Positions 23,031 through 32,961 of a stretch of DNA of 61,991 bases are shown here, piece after piece; position 1 is the stretch's first letter, and each line of letters opens with the position of its first letter. Source of the stretch: Tieghemiomyces parasiticus. Taxonomy: Eukaryota > Kickxellomycota > Dimargaritomycetes > Dimargaritales > Dimargaritaceae. The stretch spans positions 1 through 61,991 of the forward strand of contig JANBPT010000174.1 in assembly GCA_027575765.1 (NCBI GenBank). The letters run 5' to 3'. The position numbers were made by a program, and so were the translations under genes. Under the pieces are notes generated by a model. It did not search any database, was not told where the DNA came from, and saw only the letters and a program-made list of their open reading frames with translations.

Positions 23031-24114
23031 GACGGGCGTGAGGAGTTGGGCAGGGGGGGGGTGCAATGCAGGAAAATGGGGGCAGGGTGAAGGGGTAGAC
23101 CTTGGAGCTCGAAGGGAATAAGGAAGTATAGAAAATGGAACAGGGGGCGGCTGTGTAGGGGAGCAGGAATGGACTCGGAGAGTTGTAGGGCCTAGAAGCC
23201 GGGCATAGGGGATGCGAATTGACTGAGGAGCGGATAGTGGCGAAGGCCTCAAAGGTATAGAGGGGGGAGCAAGGCAGTGGAGTGGAGAACAAAGTCGTAA
23301 AGTCACAGTAAAGTACCGGCTAAGCGTAGCTAGCTATTAAGCGAGCCCATCGACGCGTCCTTCTGCCTCCCGCCTAGTTCGGCTGGCTGACCACCTCTCA
23401 CCCCCCCTCCCGTTTTCCCCAACAGGTGCGGCCGCCGAGTTCCACAAGACTTTAATGGCAGCTTTACGGACCGAACTCCATTGGGCAGTGTGGGGGTACC
23501 AACCCTCCCCTGTCGGGACGACTTCCTGGCATTGCCGGTTTGTTGGTTCCTATAAGCCGACCCAACAGGGCGAAGGCCACCCTTCCGCACCCGGCCGTTG
23601 GATGTACAGGCTGTGGTAGCCGGTAGATATATCGTGAGCCTGGTGCCAAGCAGTGGGAAACCGCAGATACCAGGACGGTATAACCCCGCTGGCGTGTCCA
23701 GCTGACCGACGAAGCCACCTCGTCTCACCTTCAGGCCACCCTCACGCCTCTCCCCTCTCTCCTGGTCTTGGACGTAATTCCCCCAAACAGCAAAGTCCCT
23801 TGGCACTGGCAGGGCGGCTGAATACAACCGACCTACGTTCCGGGGCTACCAAGGCTCTAGGGGTGGCCACCATCCCAGGTCTTCCGTCGGCTGCCTCGGC
23901 AACTCCATCAACCCTCTAGCACCGGCTGTGCAACTGAAGCCCGCCAACTCAACTAACTGTCGATGGATGTTGGCAAACGAGGATAACAACACATGCTCTG
24001 CCAAACTTGGAAGCCTTGGTGGAGGATATGTCCAATCACGTCGCCAGCATAGGAGGAACGGAGGCGCAACCGCGGCTAGCCAGTCTATGGCTTGCCGGTG
24101 AAGTAAACTTCGCT

Positions 24115-24265
24115 CTGGAGATGCTCATTGTGCTGGCCCGTGCGGAACATACGCTTGGCGAGCAGCGCTGCCATTGGCACGACGATGACGAGAGGAAACC
24201 ATGGAACGAGAGAGTGAAGACCAGATGTGCGAGGTGCGAACGAGAGACACCAGTGCCTGCACCAC
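24115..24265. repeat. tandem duplication, copy 1
   Basis: Aligns in the same orientation with 24310-24455. Shared landmarks are GCGGAACA, GCCATTGGCACG, GACGAGAGGAAA.CATG, ACGAGAGAGTGAAGACCAG and GCCTGCACC. Small indels separate the copies (a 12-base segment after GACCAG is present only here). The offset is about 195 bp. Confidence 0.6.
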
Positions 24266-24309
24266 CCTCACCAGACCTGCGTATGAATTGCTGACGGTGT
24301 GAACTTGGT

Positions 24310-24455
24310 CCTACCAATGCTATTTACGTTGGCCCCTGCGGAACACGCGCGTGGCGACCAGCTCGGCCATTGGCACGGCAACGACGAGAGGAAATCATGA
24401 AACGAGAGAGTGAAGACCAGCTGCGAACGAGAGACGCCGGTGCCTGCACCAGACC
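24310..24455. repeat. tandem duplication, copy 2
   Basis: Second copy of the unit at 24115-24265, about 80-85% identical by eye. It lies inside a 157-codon minus-strand open frame (24268-24741). The indels between copies are not all multiples of three, so the unit is not under clear coding constraint in both copies. Confidence 0.6.
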
Positions 24456-24885
24456 TGCGTATGGCATGTTGGTTTTTTTTGTACAAGAAGGGTCCCACCA
24501 ACGCCTGGAGGTTGTCCATCGGCTGACTGGACGGACCCGCTACACAACGCGTTACACAGACCTCGTTTGCGCTCGTCTGCCACATTTCATACCCTTTAGC
24601 TGCGTAGGTCGTACACTGTTCCTCCGTCATCAAAAGGGAATATTCGGCCGGCAACGGGTGGAATCTGTAGCGCACAATGGTACATGGCGAGGTTTTGCCA
24701 GTAGAAATAGGTGAGACTCCGTCCCCCCCCATGGTCCTCACCCCACTCTTGCCATTTCCCCATATCCTCTTTACGGCTCGGACATTGTTGTTCGTCTACC
24801 CTAGCGAAGGCCTCGTCCTTTCCATCAACTCTCCAGTCCTCTTGAGGTTTCTTTACCCACCGCCCCCCCTCTCACTCTTGAATCA

Positions 24886-27183
24886 ATGGGGTGGATAGTT
24901 ACTACGGCCGCTACCGTCCTTTGGCTCGCCGGGCCCCTGGTCGCTCAACCAACGTCTTCCGGTTCTAAGTTACTGGACCTTCCCCCTGAGCTATTCCAGA
25001 GTACTATAGCTCACCTCGAGGGCCAGACCAAAGCTCAGCTGAAACTTACCTGTAGCCAAGCCCGGAACGCGATTGACAGACAAGACTGCCTGGTAAGTTA
25101 GATATCAGCAGCGCAGCAAGCCAACCGAGCTTTGGAGGGGTATATACCACCTGATCGGACCGCAAACCGACGTATCCTCCACTATATCTAACCTGAGTCC
25201 TCTTACTCCCTGGTACCTCGCCACTATCTACAGATTAAATCGGACATGTACAGGCTTATACAGAGCACCCCGGTTAAGGAGCAGGGCACCAATCACCCCA
25301 ACGGCCATCGGCTTGCGGAAACTGAGTCCCTAGATCCACCGACTACAGTCGGAGGGGGGAGTACCCTGATGTCGAATGGCGACAGCACGGTCCTCTTTAG
25401 CGACCCGGGAAATCCTGACAGTCCTCTAAACAAACAACTTGACTCCCGCGCCAACCTGTTTTTCAGGTTTTTTAAACTGGACATTTTGGAAGAGGCGTAC
25501 GTCGCCCTCGGTAAGGCCCCGCAACTCATCCACGACACGGCTATTAGCAAACAAATAGGGGACTCCGAACAAATCAAGTCCTCGATGCAGAAGTATGTCG
25601 TCTCCCATAGTCTCTACCGCGCTGCCGCCCCGCAGTTCCTCGATCTTACGCGCCTGAACGATGCCCAGCTGTCTATGAACTACCCTTGGCTTTGTCAGGT
25701 CGAGAATCTCAAGGAGGATGAGCTAGTAGAAGGCGTCCAAGGCTTTCTAGACGATTCCTTCTACGACCATATCGTTGCCTTCATCAACCGCAAACTTTTT
25801 AATACCGATGTTTTTATCTATGAAGCCTTAGCTGATGAAGTCTTACATGGAGTGACAATGACGGTATACGACAACGTTGTCATGAAGGCGCGGTACGGTT
25901 TGGTGTGGCGTCTCTATTCCCGAGGTCTGACCAAAGAACTGGCGGCCGTTCTCCGTGCCCTATCTGCTCCGAGACACGGACCAATCCTAGACGAAATGAT
26001 CCAGCACCGCACCGCTATCCAGCTCGCCTTAACCCTCGCGGCTGATAACAAGGATGAGAATGCCTTTAACCTGTTTAACGAAGCCTACACATACCATCAG
26101 CAACACCACTCTATGGTCTACAAGGAAGACGAGGAACAGAAGGATGTCTTCGTCAAATGTCTTTTAGAACACAAACTCCCCGTTGCCGAGGCGTTCCTTC
26201 GAGCCAAGTGGCACCGGGAGCTCAACATGCCCACGGCCCAACGAGAGCCGTCGTGGAACGATTTTATCTATGGAGACCCATGTCATGAGGGCATGTTTGA
26301 TACACGCGTTGTCCGGTACTACGAAGGCGGCCGCTTCGCCACCGCAGTCCTCATGGATACTCTATGGACGCCAATTCCGGCTGCCGATCCTTACGTTGCC
26401 ATCGAACCGGTCCCGATGACTGTGGCAGTTTCAGCAATCAAGGCTGAGTTGGGCACGATGAAGTACGACAAACCCTCGGCTGAACGCGACTTATTTAGGA
26501 CATCAACACCGTCACCCCGGGATCGGCTCACTGAAGCCACTGGAAATGACGAGATCCAGCATGGGATCCACACATTGGACGACATCAGGCCGGGTCGACC
26601 GACACTAGTAAGCCTGTTTGACCGCCCGGTAGACAACGACCGGCTCAACCAGTACGGGCTGAATGAATACCTCTCGTCAAGCCTCGCGCCAGAAGACCCC
26701 TGGCCGAATTCCCCGACGGGCCATCTTCACTGGCCGATTCTGCTGCCGCAATGGAACCAGGGAGATCGAGACGAAATATTTGAAATGAGCGCCTTCGACT
26801 CGCAGTTAGGTACCACGGGGGACGACGTGATCCCGTCCCTCCCACCCCCCGTCGTACCGCCTCCCGGGCCCGCAGCCGTGGACGGATCCAGTACCCAGAC
26901 AGCGGTTCCTCCCTCCGCACCGACAGCTGCTTCCCGACAGATCAAAGAAAAGTCACGATTCCAGTCGGTGCTCAAACCCTTGTTGAGATTCCGTCGTCCA
27001 AGGCCCGCGGCCGTGGACGGATCCAGTGTCCAGACGGCGGTTCCTCCCTCCGCGCCGTTCACTGCCTCCCAACAGACCCAAGGAAAGTCACGATTCCATT
27101 CGGTGCTCAAACCCTTCTCAAAGCTCCGCCGTCTCAGCCAAGCCTCTAGCAAACAAGGTTCAGCCGGCCCCTCTTCTGGCTAG
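24886..27183 (+). CDS. unrecognised protein with signal peptide and F-box-like motif
   Basis: Two exons, 24886-25092 and 25234-27183, joined in phase 0, give 718 aa. Residues 1-21 are a textbook signal peptide (MGWIVTTAATVLWLAGPLVAQ). Residues about 29-65 read LLDLPPELFQSTIAHLEGQTKAQLKLTCSQARNAI, the LP.EL...I..L pattern of an F-box. The bulk (about 100-480) is a helix-rich domain I do not recognise. The C-terminus is Pro-rich and basic and contains a 45-residue unit repeated twice (DNA 26869-27003 and 27004-27138). F-box proteins normally work inside the cell with Skp1-cullin, so a secretion signal is odd. It may be an effector-type protein exported to another cell, or the motif may be a look-alike. 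The intron has GTAAGT and CTACAG sites. Function unknown. Confidence 0.75.
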
Positions 27184-27513
27184 TTTCGCAGCCCGGGCTC
27201 CTAAAGTAGAATAAGCAATCCTTAGTAAATATATAGTTAGATTGGGTCAAAATCACCGACCAATAAACCCCTTCTCCCATTGCCACAATAACAGAGGGTG
27301 GTAAGAATGGCAGTAAGGATATGGGTGACTTAAGGCCAACCTGGTCCTTGGAAGGTGGATTGCCCCCCCCCCCCCCCATGAGTACCAGATGCAGCCGCCT
27401 GGTTTCCCTGACGCCTACTTCTGCGGTCTCTTACAGAGTGTTATAGATTAGTGCATTGTTCGTCCAGCGTTCACTCCCCCCCCACTCTACATTACTAACG
27501 TTTTGGGTCCGTC
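27184..27513. other. intergenic with a 15-base C run
   Basis: 3' flank of the secreted-protein gene and promoter of MED31. It contains an uninterrupted run of 15 C at 27363-27377. No TATA box seen. Confidence 0.5.
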
Positions 27514-28275
27514 ATGTCACAATCCGAGGCCCATCCCCCATCGCCCGGGGAACCCATACCACTGGTCTTTAACCCCAACCGTGAACGGTTCCAAATCGAA
27601 CTTGAGTTCGTGCAATGCCTTGCCAATCCGTGGTACCTCAACCGTAAGTAGATCATGTCCCCCTCTCCCTTCTCGAATACCTTCCATGCGACGGTCATCC
27701 GTCTGATTGCGTCGATATTCTCATAAGGTCCCAGCAGTCTACATGACCCCAGGACCAGGGCCACCACCGCTGGGCAGGTTGTAGTTTTTGCTTGCCCGTC
27801 GCCAATCTTAGCATACTTCTCGCCTTCTCACTTTCCCCCCCTTACCAACAGACCTGGGCCAGCTACAGTACTTCAAGGAGCCCGAATTTGTCGCTTACTT
27901 AAAGTATCTGCTGTACTGGAAACAACCCAAGTACGCCAAATACATTATGTAAGTGCGTTATTTTCCCATAAAACATGCTTCCCAACCTTACGGCGCTACG
28001 CACACTAACACGCTTCTTCCGCCCTTGGATCTTTGTCCCCTTCCCCTTCCCCCTTCACATCAATACACCCCGCGTATAGCTACCCACATGCCCTTTATTT
28101 CTTAGATCTGTTGCAACACCCCGAGTTCCGAGAGGCCATCGCCAAGCAGGACGTGGCCACCTACATTCACCAGAAGCAGTACTTTCATTGGCTATTTTAC
28201 CGCCGTGGCAAGCCCCTACCGGACAACCTCGAGGAACTGGTAACCAAGACTGAGAACGGACCTGTGGCCAACTAG
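27514..28275 (+). CDS. MED31: Mediator complex subunit 31 (Soh1)
   Basis: Three exons, 27514-27643, 27852-27948 and 28080-28275, with phases 1 and 2, give 140 aa (human MED31 is 131). Joined, the protein shows the whole Med31 core: RFQIELEFVQCLANPWYLN, then LGQLQYFKEPEFVAYLKYLLYWKQPKYAKYI, then YPHALYFLDLLQHPEFREAI and FHWLFYR. Med31 sits in the middle module of Mediator next to Med7 and helps transmit activator signals to RNA polymerase II. The short tail DNLEELVTKTENGPVAN is not conserved. The gene converges on MDM35. Each exon alone would be easy to miss because none exceeds 200 bp. Confidence 0.95.
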
Positions 28276-28560
28276 CCTAACCGGGCTGAACTCAAAAGCT
28301 CGACCCTTTGTGCAACCTCTCACCGCTGTTCTATCCATATCCTGGGGAGGTTTTCGCCAACACTTGCATGCCGATCGTTTAAAGGCCTTGTACACTGCTT
28401 TAATATATTTCCCGCGACGCAATCGTATGTCCATTATACGACCACACAAGTTTTTATGTACAATCGCGTATGATTGATGTAAACCGGGACTTAGCTATGA
28501 CATTTTAAACTCAAGCGTGCAAAGGCTACAGTACAGATGGTCTAGGGTATCCCCATCTAG

Positions 28561-28941
28561 TTAAGAGGGCTTAAACTTGGACCCAACCTCCTTCCGGCCT
28601 GCCTCGATCGTGTCAAGCAGATCTTTTTCCTTGAGCGTTTTCTATTGAGCAAGTAGAGTAGTTGGGTTGGTGCCGGTTGAGAGAGTGAAAGACAAGGTTA
28701 AATTTCCAGGGCTACACATTATGAAGTGAATCCTTTCGGTGTAGACCCACCCTCCTTGGTTACAAGCCCGCCTGTGCTGGCTACGTCTCGTACTTACCAA
28801 GACGCAGGCCCGGTATTTGTCGAAGAGGTCCTGACAGGCCGGTGTGTAATCGCCTTTGAGGTACTTTTCGAGGTACCACTTGTTAAAGCAGTCTTCATAC
28901 TGATGCTTGAGTTCAGTACATTCCTTGCCAACGCTCTCCAT
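28561..28941 (-). CDS. MDM35: mitochondrial intermembrane-space lipid-transfer chaperone Mdm35 (TRIAP1 family)
   Basis: Two exons on the minus strand, 28798-28941 and 28561-28641, joined in phase 0, give 74 aa. The twin CX9C motif is exact: Cys8-Cys18 and Cys36-Cys46, in the context [23 protein letters not shown], which matches Mdm35/TRIAP1 better than other small CHCH proteins. In yeast Mdm35 is imported by the Mia40 disulfide relay and binds Ups1 or Ups2 to shuttle phosphatidic acid or phosphatidylserine between mitochondrial membranes. This links it in function to PSD1 at 45961. The second exon ([19 protein letters not shown]) gives the usual C-terminal helix. It is too short to stand out as an ORF. 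Confidence 0.92.
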
Positions 28942-29606
28942 GATGACGATGTGGCTGGATGAAAGGGAGAGGGCTAAAGCAGTTGGTTGAACACAGCTTT
29001 GGTGGTAGAAGCCGGAGCGGTACGATAGAGCGAAGAGAAATGAGGGTCTAAAGAGGATGGGAGGAGTGTCGACAGGGCCGATAGTTTAGGTGGTAAGTGG
29101 TGATCTGAGGTGACAGTGCTTCTTGAAGCCGTACGTGATGCCCTAGCGGATGAGGACCTGTGGGAAGCCCAGTAACTCGTCTCGTCACCGAGGCCTGCTG
29201 CGACCTCCATAATTAGACAGCCAGAGGAAGGGAATGCTACCTCGCCGTCACTACCAGCTTATGATGTGTGTAGTGCGGCGGGACCAGCTTCGCCACCAGC
29301 GTTTTTTTAGAGGGCAAGGCTGAAGGGGGAGGAAGGGGCCCGATCTTACCGAAGCTCCACCCTCCCTCCCTCCAGCAAAGGACTAATCCCACATGCGGCC
29401 TTTGGCAATTCTCAGGCCTCGCCTCTCCCCTCACCCCATTCGCTTTTACTCGTCAATAGCCCTCTACATTGACCCGGCCTTGCCATTCCACTGAAAAATC
29501 TACATTGATCGTCCTTGATCACTCTACCAGCCCTCGACTCTACGCGCCTGCCGAGCCCCGTACTAGACCCCTCCCCCCCTTCTCGTCCATCGCACACCAC
29601 GACACC
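28942..29606. promoter_or_regulatory. divergent promoter region, MDM35 / small unknown gene
   Basis: A 665-bp gap between two divergent starts. The right-hand part is strongly C/T-rich with repeated CCTCCC/CCCTCC words. No TATA box seen. Confidence 0.35.
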
Positions 29607-30059
29607 ATGCCGCCCAACCCGTCCACCGTCCACATCATTGTGAAGCACGTTCTAGCCACCCGCGGTCCGATGCTGTCCAAGGAGCTTTTTGAGCAAGTGG
29701 TGACTTTCCCTCCGGCCGCCGAGTTGACGCGTTCGCAGTTTAAGCGGAACTACCTGAACCCGCTCAAAAAGAGCCACGATGTGGTCACCGTGATTGACCG
29801 GACAAAACCGCAGCCGTTTAACCCGAAGCAGTTCATGTTTAACTTCAAGCTGAAGGACGATCTGGTCCCCGTCTTCCGAGACGAGTCGATCCTGAAGGCC
29901 CAGCCCGAGGTCGTCGAGGAAATCAAGAGCCGCGAGCTTGCCAAATCCCATGATTTCTGGAAGGGTGTCACGAATACCCCACATATCGCCCAGTTCCCTA
30001 AGACTTTGACCGAGTCGGTGTCAAGTGAATATCTAGAGGCCTCGAGCAAATCCACTTGA
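29607..30059 (+). CDS. small conserved-looking protein, function unknown
   Basis: Single exon of 150 aa starting at ATG 29607 (MPPNPSTVHII); the context ACACCATG is a good initiation site. The N-terminal half (residues about 5-70) has the helix-helix-strand feel of a winged-helix fold: VKHVLATRGPMLSKELFEQV...LTRSQFKRNYLNPLKKSHDVVTVI. Then come a basic KPQPFNPKQFMFNFKL block and a charged helical tail. No signal peptide or membrane segment. Composition and size would suit a mitochondrial ribosome-associated or small nuclear protein, but I cannot place it in a named family. Codon use matches the neighbours, so it is probably a real gene. Confidence 0.75.
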   Translation: MPPNPSTVHIIVKHVLATRGPMLSKELFEQVVTFPPAAELTRSQFKRNYLNPLKKSHDVVTVIDRTKPQPFNPKQFMFNFKLKDDLVPVFRDESILKAQPEVVEEIKSRELAKSHDFWKGVTNTPHIAQFPKTLTESVSSEYLEASSKST

Positions 30060-30379
30060 CTTCAAGACACTCATTGCCTCTAGAATCTAGCACACGGACC
30101 TTCCGCCTTTATTCCATGGCGCAGTTTTTGTTTGCTCTCCTGTCCTTCATCTCTCTCCCTACACAACATATCTCAATATACTGTTTACAACCATATGTTT
30201 TACTCTCGTTATACTAAACTGGGCCTACCCTGGCCACGAATATTAATACCTAGTTTAAAGGATAAAGGTGGCAGATGACCATCGTCTGCCAGCTCGTTCA
30301 CGGGTATACAAAGCCCACAGGTGACCTATAGCGATCAAAGGGCGAAGGTAAAAGTCCAAAGCACGTGGACCGTGCTCGC
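30060..30379. other. spacer
   Basis: 3' flank of the small gene, AT-rich at first. No feature recognised. It ends near an 8-base C run at 30379-30386 close to the C-terminal end of the alkaline phosphatase relic. Confidence 0.4.
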
Positions 30380-31895
30380 CCCCCCCGTAGACTAATGGGT
30401 CGAAAATCGGCAAGGTCCCTAGTAACGGGACGAACCCCCATACCTTGTAGACGATCCGTCACGGTCTGGAGATCGAAGCAGAGACCTCGGGCAATAATCT
30501 AGCCTATATCGGTATTATCGGAATGGCCGCGTAGGCTCTCCGCACTGGCGCCGTAAACGTATACGTTGACGTCAACCCCTGTATGGCTGCGAGTGGTCCA
30601 GCCCAGCTGGGCCCAGTCGCTAACTAATGTGGCCAGGGCCAACCGCAGCGAAACCTGAGAGGTAATCAACGCTACCTCCAGAGTCTTCTATTCCTCGGGG
30701 AGGCTAAGTCCCAAATCCCCAGCCACACGGCGACATTACTTATAATGAGGTATGGACGCTCGACTCCCGGAGGTCGCCACACCTCCTGGGTGACGTTCTT
30801 GGTGCTGCGGGTCACGGAGCGTAAGATTAGCAGGTGCCGTGCGTAGCCCACTGGCAACCCACCGACTGGCCACCGGTTTCGTGGTCGCTCGTACTGATAA
30901 GGAGGGCATCCGCCGGGTACACATCGACGAAATTCTTGACAACTTGTACGGCGTCCCGAAAGGCCCCGACTTCGCGGACGAGCGTGGCCGCATTGTTAAT
31001 ATGGCCAGTCATATCAAATCAACTACCTTCGATCATCGAAAAAAAAACCCTCGGGTTGGTCACGGTTGGTCGCCTGTAGGACTTGGCGGGCTTGTGCGGT
31101 CATGTCGGATAGGGAAGGTTGACCGCTAGCGGCCCGCTCGATTTCGAAACGAAAGTGGTTGTCAGCAAAGAGACCTAGCACCAGAAGGTTCTCCACGGAG
31201 AGGTTGATCAGAGCGGACCTCGTGGTGACCACCGTAAAGCCCAACTCCTGCTGCTCCCTGGTCAACAAATCCTGCCCATCGGTACGCTGCCCCCCTTGCG
31301 TCATGGGTCGGATAAATCCCATGCCACCGCTCAAGAGGAGGCCCACACTTCAACCCAGTGGCACGTCACCAGCTTGGTGCTCGGCCACCAGCGCCTCCAT
31401 GCCTTGGTGGGCGACGTGGGCCGAGGAGGCTGCCGGGGTGACCCAATTGGTGGAAACCAGACCCGTGCGGAGCCCACGTTACTTGGCGGTTTCCAACACG
31501 GAGCCGCAGGGCAAGCCGTCAGGAGTGACGCCGACGGCCTGATTATTGGTCTTCCGGGCGCAGGAAGATACTGTGGCAGCGGCCATTGAGTAGGTGATCC
31601 AGCGACTGTCCAAATGGGCGCGGATAGTCCCGACGAGGCCTTGGTCAAGCGGTGATTGTCACGCCCGGTCTAGGCCGTGGACCGTCTGGTGGTAACTGCG
31701 GGCTACCGTTTCAGCGGCCGGACCCAGGCCATCTGCGACCATGAGGATTATGTTGCGGATGGGCACCTGTCACCGGGTACTGGTGGTACCATCCGAATCC
31801 CGAACAGCCTTGTCCGCGGTAACAAGCGTGCAAATAACGAGAATTACCAAGCCTAACCGGACTAGACGCCCGCGAGTAACGGACTGGGTCATCAT
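30380..31895 (-). pseudogene. alkaline phosphatase pseudogene (Pho8 type)
   Basis: Reading the minus strand from 31895, an N-terminal hydrophobic segment (VRLGLVILVICTLV) is followed by all the main alkaline phosphatase blocks in order: NIILMVADGLGP, ITYSMAAATVSSCARKT, GVTPDGLPCGSVLE, GLVSTNWVTPAA, LLGLFADNHF-type sequence, MTGHINNAA, DALLISTSDHETGG and VNVYVYGASAESLRGHSDNTDIG. The frame is broken by several stops (near 31767, 31660, 31474 and 31348) and by a frameshift around 31030-31050. The catalytic Asp-Ser pair of the family (TDSAA) is changed to TYSMA. Working Pho8 is a vacuolar membrane phosphatase. The decay is spread over the whole length, so this is a dead gene, not a sequencing slip. 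I do not see an intact copy in the window. Confidence 0.85.
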
Positions 31896-32961
31896 CTTTT
31901 GGGCGCGATAATAACTAAACAGGCTGGCAGCGTCTAAAAACTATCAAGAATTTGTAACGATACTGGTTGTTCGGGAGGTGTAGATTTGGCTAATAAAAAA
32001 CGAGTAGAGCTGCGTCTGCCTGTTTTGTACCATATCGTATAGTGGTTTAGTGCGTTGCAATATTCAACTTCCACGGAAATACCCCATATTTCTATCGAAC
32101 ATATGCTGGCCAGGCGGTGGCGCTCAGGGCACCATCGGTTGTGGCAGCTCTAATTGATGCACAAGGAAAAAACAACTTCTGCCCGATATCATGGGGCTCG
32201 GAAACCCATTAGAAACAAATCCTCACCCCTCCACGCCACACCCTCGCCAGCCATAGCCCAACTATTGCTGGCCTCTAGTCCTGATGGTGGCCACGACTAA
32301 AGGGCTGCGGAAACGGAAGCCGGAAGCCATCGACCATGCGGGGGTGTGTGACTTCTGCAGTCACCCTAATAAAAATGATAACCAAGGGAAACCACATGGC
32401 TAGACATGGTGGTCTTGCCGACTAATGGTTTGCGGTACGTTGGCAGTTGAAGAACTAACCAGTACAGCTCGACATGGCCCGTCCTTATAACACAAAGGAG
32501 GCGAACAACGGAGTGTCGACTCAAGCCGTTTCCCCAACGGTGCGACTTGCGGGGCAATACAGGTATCTCATCATTAGACGGATCTTCCCTACGCTCAAGT
32601 TGCTCACTATCGATGTCCAACGGCCCCCACCCCGTTACGCCAAGCATGTAAAAGTATCGGTAAGTCCTGTCTATGACCAAGCACCGCGGTACCTAATAAG
32701 CGCCCCCCCCTTTCAAAGGGAAGACTTTCAGCCACAACGTCCCCAAGACATAATTCTAATCCAGTAGATTTTTAGAACGCTCTAGACCTACTTAATTGTT
32801 CCCGAGGTGACCACCAGTTCCACTCACCGATATTAGATCACGGTATATCAAAGACTGTAATGGTGTCTTGTTACGGAGTATCATTCAGTCTCAAAACGAA
32901 ACAATAGAAAAAAAGATATTTAGACGGCCTCTCTGGAAACTCGCTCCGACGGCCCACCTCA
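31896..32961. other. intergenic, alkaline phosphatase relic to NAA15 3' end
   Basis: AT-rich, with no recognisable gene. A plus-strand open frame at 32474-32767 and an antisense frame at 32366-32680 overlap and have no motif. The last 120 bases are the NAA15 3' flank. Confidence 0.4.

Larger units (their letters stand above)
23031..24885. other. anonymous region with possible gene fragments
   Basis: The first 300 bases are the VMA13 leader. Beyond that no known gene is recognised. An open plus-strand stretch after an AG acceptor at about 23424 reads AAEFHKTLMAALRTELHW before stopping near 23620. On the minus strand 24268-24741 stays open for 157 codons. Neither has a recognisable domain. The region also contains the tandem duplication at 24115-24455. 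These could be broken relatives of the neighbouring secreted-protein gene, but no sequence match supports that. Confidence 0.35.

Noticed and set aside
23330..23827. 165-codon minus-strand open frame upstream of VMA13
   Set aside because: Gly/Arg-rich random-looking translation, no motif, and overlapping open frames on the other strand.
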